From Denitromonas iodatirespirans (lineage in GTDB: Bacteria; Pseudomonadota; Gammaproteobacteria; Burkholderiales; Rhodocyclaceae): a stretch of DNA of 57,156 nt. The DNA lies in assembly GCF_018524365.1 (NCBI RefSeq), contig NZ_JAEKFT010000029.1:1-57156 (forward strand). The letters are read 5' to 3'. Position 1 is the stretch's first letter. Each line of letters begins with the position of its first letter. Position numbers and translations under genes: made by a program. This document shows, in pieces, positions 55,899 to 57,156 of this stretch. The notes under the pieces were generated by a model. It was not told the origin of the DNA, did no database searches, and worked only from the letters and a program-made list of their open reading frames with translations.

Positions 55899-55969
55899 CA
55901 GATGACGCGTTTCGCCCTGCCTCGGAAAACCCACTGCAGGCGGCTCTGCGGCGCACTGGTGCAGCCTTG

Positions 55970-55985
55970 TGTGCGCCAGCGTACC
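55970..55985. promoter_or_regulatory. Palindromic operator candidate upstream of the BON lipoprotein gene
   Basis: TGTGCGCCAGCGTACC (TGTGCG-CCAG-CGTACC), one mismatch in the outer base. It is about 185 bases before the BON gene ATG, in the region shared with the divergent microprotein gene. Confidence 0.5.
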
Positions 55986-56162
55986 GATTACGTCGGCCGG
56001 CGTGGCTATGCTGCCTACAGGTTTCGACACAAACAGCAGAGGCGTTCGATGAACGCTTGCCGCGAACCGGGATGTCCTGACCGACGGCGTCGCGAACAGG
56101 CCCCGAGTTGGCCTTTTTCGATTGGAAACAAGCCGTTCCATCTACCTCTGGAGAGAATCACC

Positions 56163-56477
56163 ATGAAATCATTTGGCAAGTACCTATCGGCCGCTTTTCT
56201 GGCAGTGACACTGATGACAGCCGTCGGCTGTGCCTCCACCAGCAGGCAGGAAGGCATGGGTGAATACATGGACGACAGCGTCATCACCTCGAAAGTCAAG
56301 GCGGCCATCTTCAACGACGGCATGCTGAAATCGGCTGAAATCAACGTCGAAACATTCAAGGGCGTGGTGCAACTGAGCGGGTTTGTGAGTACCCGGGCGG
56401 CTGCCGACAAGGCGATCGAGGTCGCACGTGGTGTCAGCGGCGTGAAGTCGGTCAAGGACGACATGCGCATCAAGTAA
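56163..56477 (+). CDS. BON-domain lipoprotein
   Basis: A 104-residue protein. It has a basic start (MKSFGKYLS), a hydrophobic core and lipobox LMTAVGC, with Cys23 the likely lipidation site. One BON domain follows (about 38-104): DDSVITSKVKAAIFNDGMLKS, then GVVQLSGFVSTRAAADKAIEVA. BON proteins such as OsmY and DolP bind phospholipid at the outer membrane and are tied to osmotic or envelope stress. ATG 56163 has GGAG about 10 bases upstream. It is divergent from the microprotein gene and has an operator candidate upstream. A strong hairpin follows the stop. Confidence 0.9.
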   Translation: MKSFGKYLSAAFLAVTLMTAVGCASTSRQEGMGEYMDDSVITSKVKAAIFNDGMLKSAEINVETFKGVVQLSGFVSTRAAADKAIEVARGVSGVKSVKDDMRIK

Positions 56478-56482
56478 GCGAC

Positions 56483-56510
56483 GGCCGGTTGCCCCATTCG
56501 GCAACCGGCC
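56483..56510 (+). terminator. Hairpin downstream of the BON lipoprotein gene
   Basis: GGCCGGTTGCC and GGCAACCGGCC form a perfect 11-bp stem around a 6-base loop, 5 bases past the stop. A short A-rich rather than T-rich tail follows. Confidence 0.6.
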
Positions 56511-56530
56511 AAGGCTAAAACCATCGCCTC

Positions 56531-56868
56531 GTGACCATCGCCATCCCTGCCAACCATCCGCGACGTTTTGCCCTCAACGACGAGTTGCACGCCCGTCCAT
56601 CCGAGGAGAGCGACATCCCGGAGCAGGCATAGTATCTGGCGCTCGCCACCGCCCAACCGCCCAACCGCCCGGCGGAGTATGAATGCATCGTTGAGCGGTG
56701 CACACGCTACGGTGTGCCACCCCGTGCGCGGGATCTCAACCACGTCCAATTGGCCAAAGCCTTCAAGGCCGACGTCTTCGACGACATCGCGGGCTTCCGC
56801 ATTCGGCGGCCATCTCATTGCACCGCGCTGTCTTCAGACCGGCGCCATTTGCGCAAAACACGGTGATT
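56531..56868 (+). pseudogene. Decayed N-terminal fragment of a DUF3422-family gene
   Basis: From GTG 56531 the frame reads VTIAIPANHPRRFALNDELH, then ARPSEE, and after an in-frame TAG (56630-56632) continues YLALATAQPPNRPAEYECIV and RYGVPPRARDLNHVQLAKAF. This order, with HPxRxALxxElHARP at the start, resembles DUF3422 proteins (inner-membrane proteins of about 400-450 residues). The match fades after about 56800, where a frameshift is likely (the other frame reads VFRPAPFAQ). Only about a quarter of the gene remains, next to an IS end. Confidence 0.65.
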
Positions 56869-56915
56869 GTGCTGCCACCGAAATACCCAGGGCTCCCGCA
56901 GCTACGCGCCCGTCA

Positions 56916-57155
56916 TCAATCGTCATCCTCCTCCTCGTCCTGCGGTTCGAAGCCGAGCAGTTCGGCACGGTACTCATCGGACGTGGCGGCCAGCAACCGC
57001 TTGGTCTTGATGCTGGCCTTGCGTGAGGCGTTCAGCCGAATGAGGTTCAACGCGATGTGGCGTACCAGCGCCAGGTTGTGGGCAACGTGTCCGGTGCGGG
57101 CACGGGCGTAGTCGTCGGCGAACTGCACATCCAGGCACCAATGCAGCCGATTCTC
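56916..57155 (-). mobile_element. C-terminal end of an ISAs1-family transposase (truncated by window edge)
   Basis: The frame enters from the window edge as ENRLHWCLDVQFADDYARAR and ends DEEEDDD at TGA 56916-56918. ENRLHWCLDV and LALVRHIALNLIRLN are hallmarks of ISAs1-family transposases. Upstream catalytic regions are outside the window, so completeness cannot be judged. The ATG at 57128 is internal, not a start. Confidence 0.85.
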
Positions 57156-57156
57156 T

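Noticed and set aside
56568-57111. Overlapping plus-strand frames of 152 and 137 codons
   Set aside because: They cross the DUF3422 remnant and the antisense of the ISAs1 transposase, and contain no conserved domain.

Overview
The window is high-GC DNA (roughly two thirds G+C by eye) from a betaproteobacterium, most likely a Rhodocyclales member related to Azoarcus, Thauera or Denitromonas. This rests on gene content and neighbourhoods: a DUF2863 protein, RpfE-RecJ, PpsR/PpsA, MltG-Tmk-HolB-PilZ-TatD, YgfZ-DUF4936-NRDE and a PEP-CTERM protein. The assignment is by recognition, not by a search. I see no tRNA, rRNA or CRISPR array.

Layout. (1) 1-2.3 kb is an insertion-sequence-bordered gene graveyard: the 3' end of an IS3-family transposase, a small ORF whose stop codon is supplied by the IS end, an internal purL fragment carrying a stop and a frameshift, an intact VOC-family gene, and the C-terminal stubs of an enolase-superfamily enzyme and of an NAD-dependent glutamate dehydrogenase. 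(2) 2.3-8.6 kb has two hypothetical proteins, a PEP-CTERM zinc-metalloprotease-like protein and the functional purL. (3) 8.8-14.6 kb is a five-gene, ATGA-overlapping envelope-glycosylation operon (PAP2 phosphatase, flippase-like protein, polyprenyl-phosphate sugar transferase, two ArnT/PMT-type transferases). (4) 14.6-17.8 kb is an opposite-strand M23 peptidase / coiled-coil / bactofilin / NfeD / SPFH cluster. (5) 18-22.6 kb holds ppsA and divergent ppsR, then DUF2863. (6) 22.7-35 kb holds an orphan periplasmic binding protein, an alpha/beta hydrolase with comEC, DUF2062, a NIT-type chemoreceptor, lolD-lolC, rpfE-recJ and a ModE-like regulator. (7) 35.2-39.7 kb is the mltG-tmk-holB-pilZ-tatD-ankyrin operon. 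(8) 39.8-46.6 kb holds ygfZ-DUF4936-NRDE, tadA/L,D-transpeptidase/GNAT and a multi-PAS histidine kinase.

(9) From about 46.6 kb to the end the content becomes accessory: small secreted proteins, an Anbu (proteasome-related) operon with N-formylglutamate-amidohydrolase-like and transglutaminase-like genes, two paralogous Crp/Fnr-type regulators flanking a small lipoprotein, a PAS-GGDEF-EAL protein, a 24-residue membrane microprotein, a BON lipoprotein, a decayed DUF3422 gene, and an ISAs1-family transposase end at the border.

The most interesting signal is in region 9. A 16-bp palindrome of the form TGTGCG-N4-CGYACA recurs upstream of the Anbu operon, both Crp-like regulator genes, and the microprotein/BON gene pair. 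This suggests one local regulon. The other notable result is the purL fragment, about 4.5 kb from the working purL gene.
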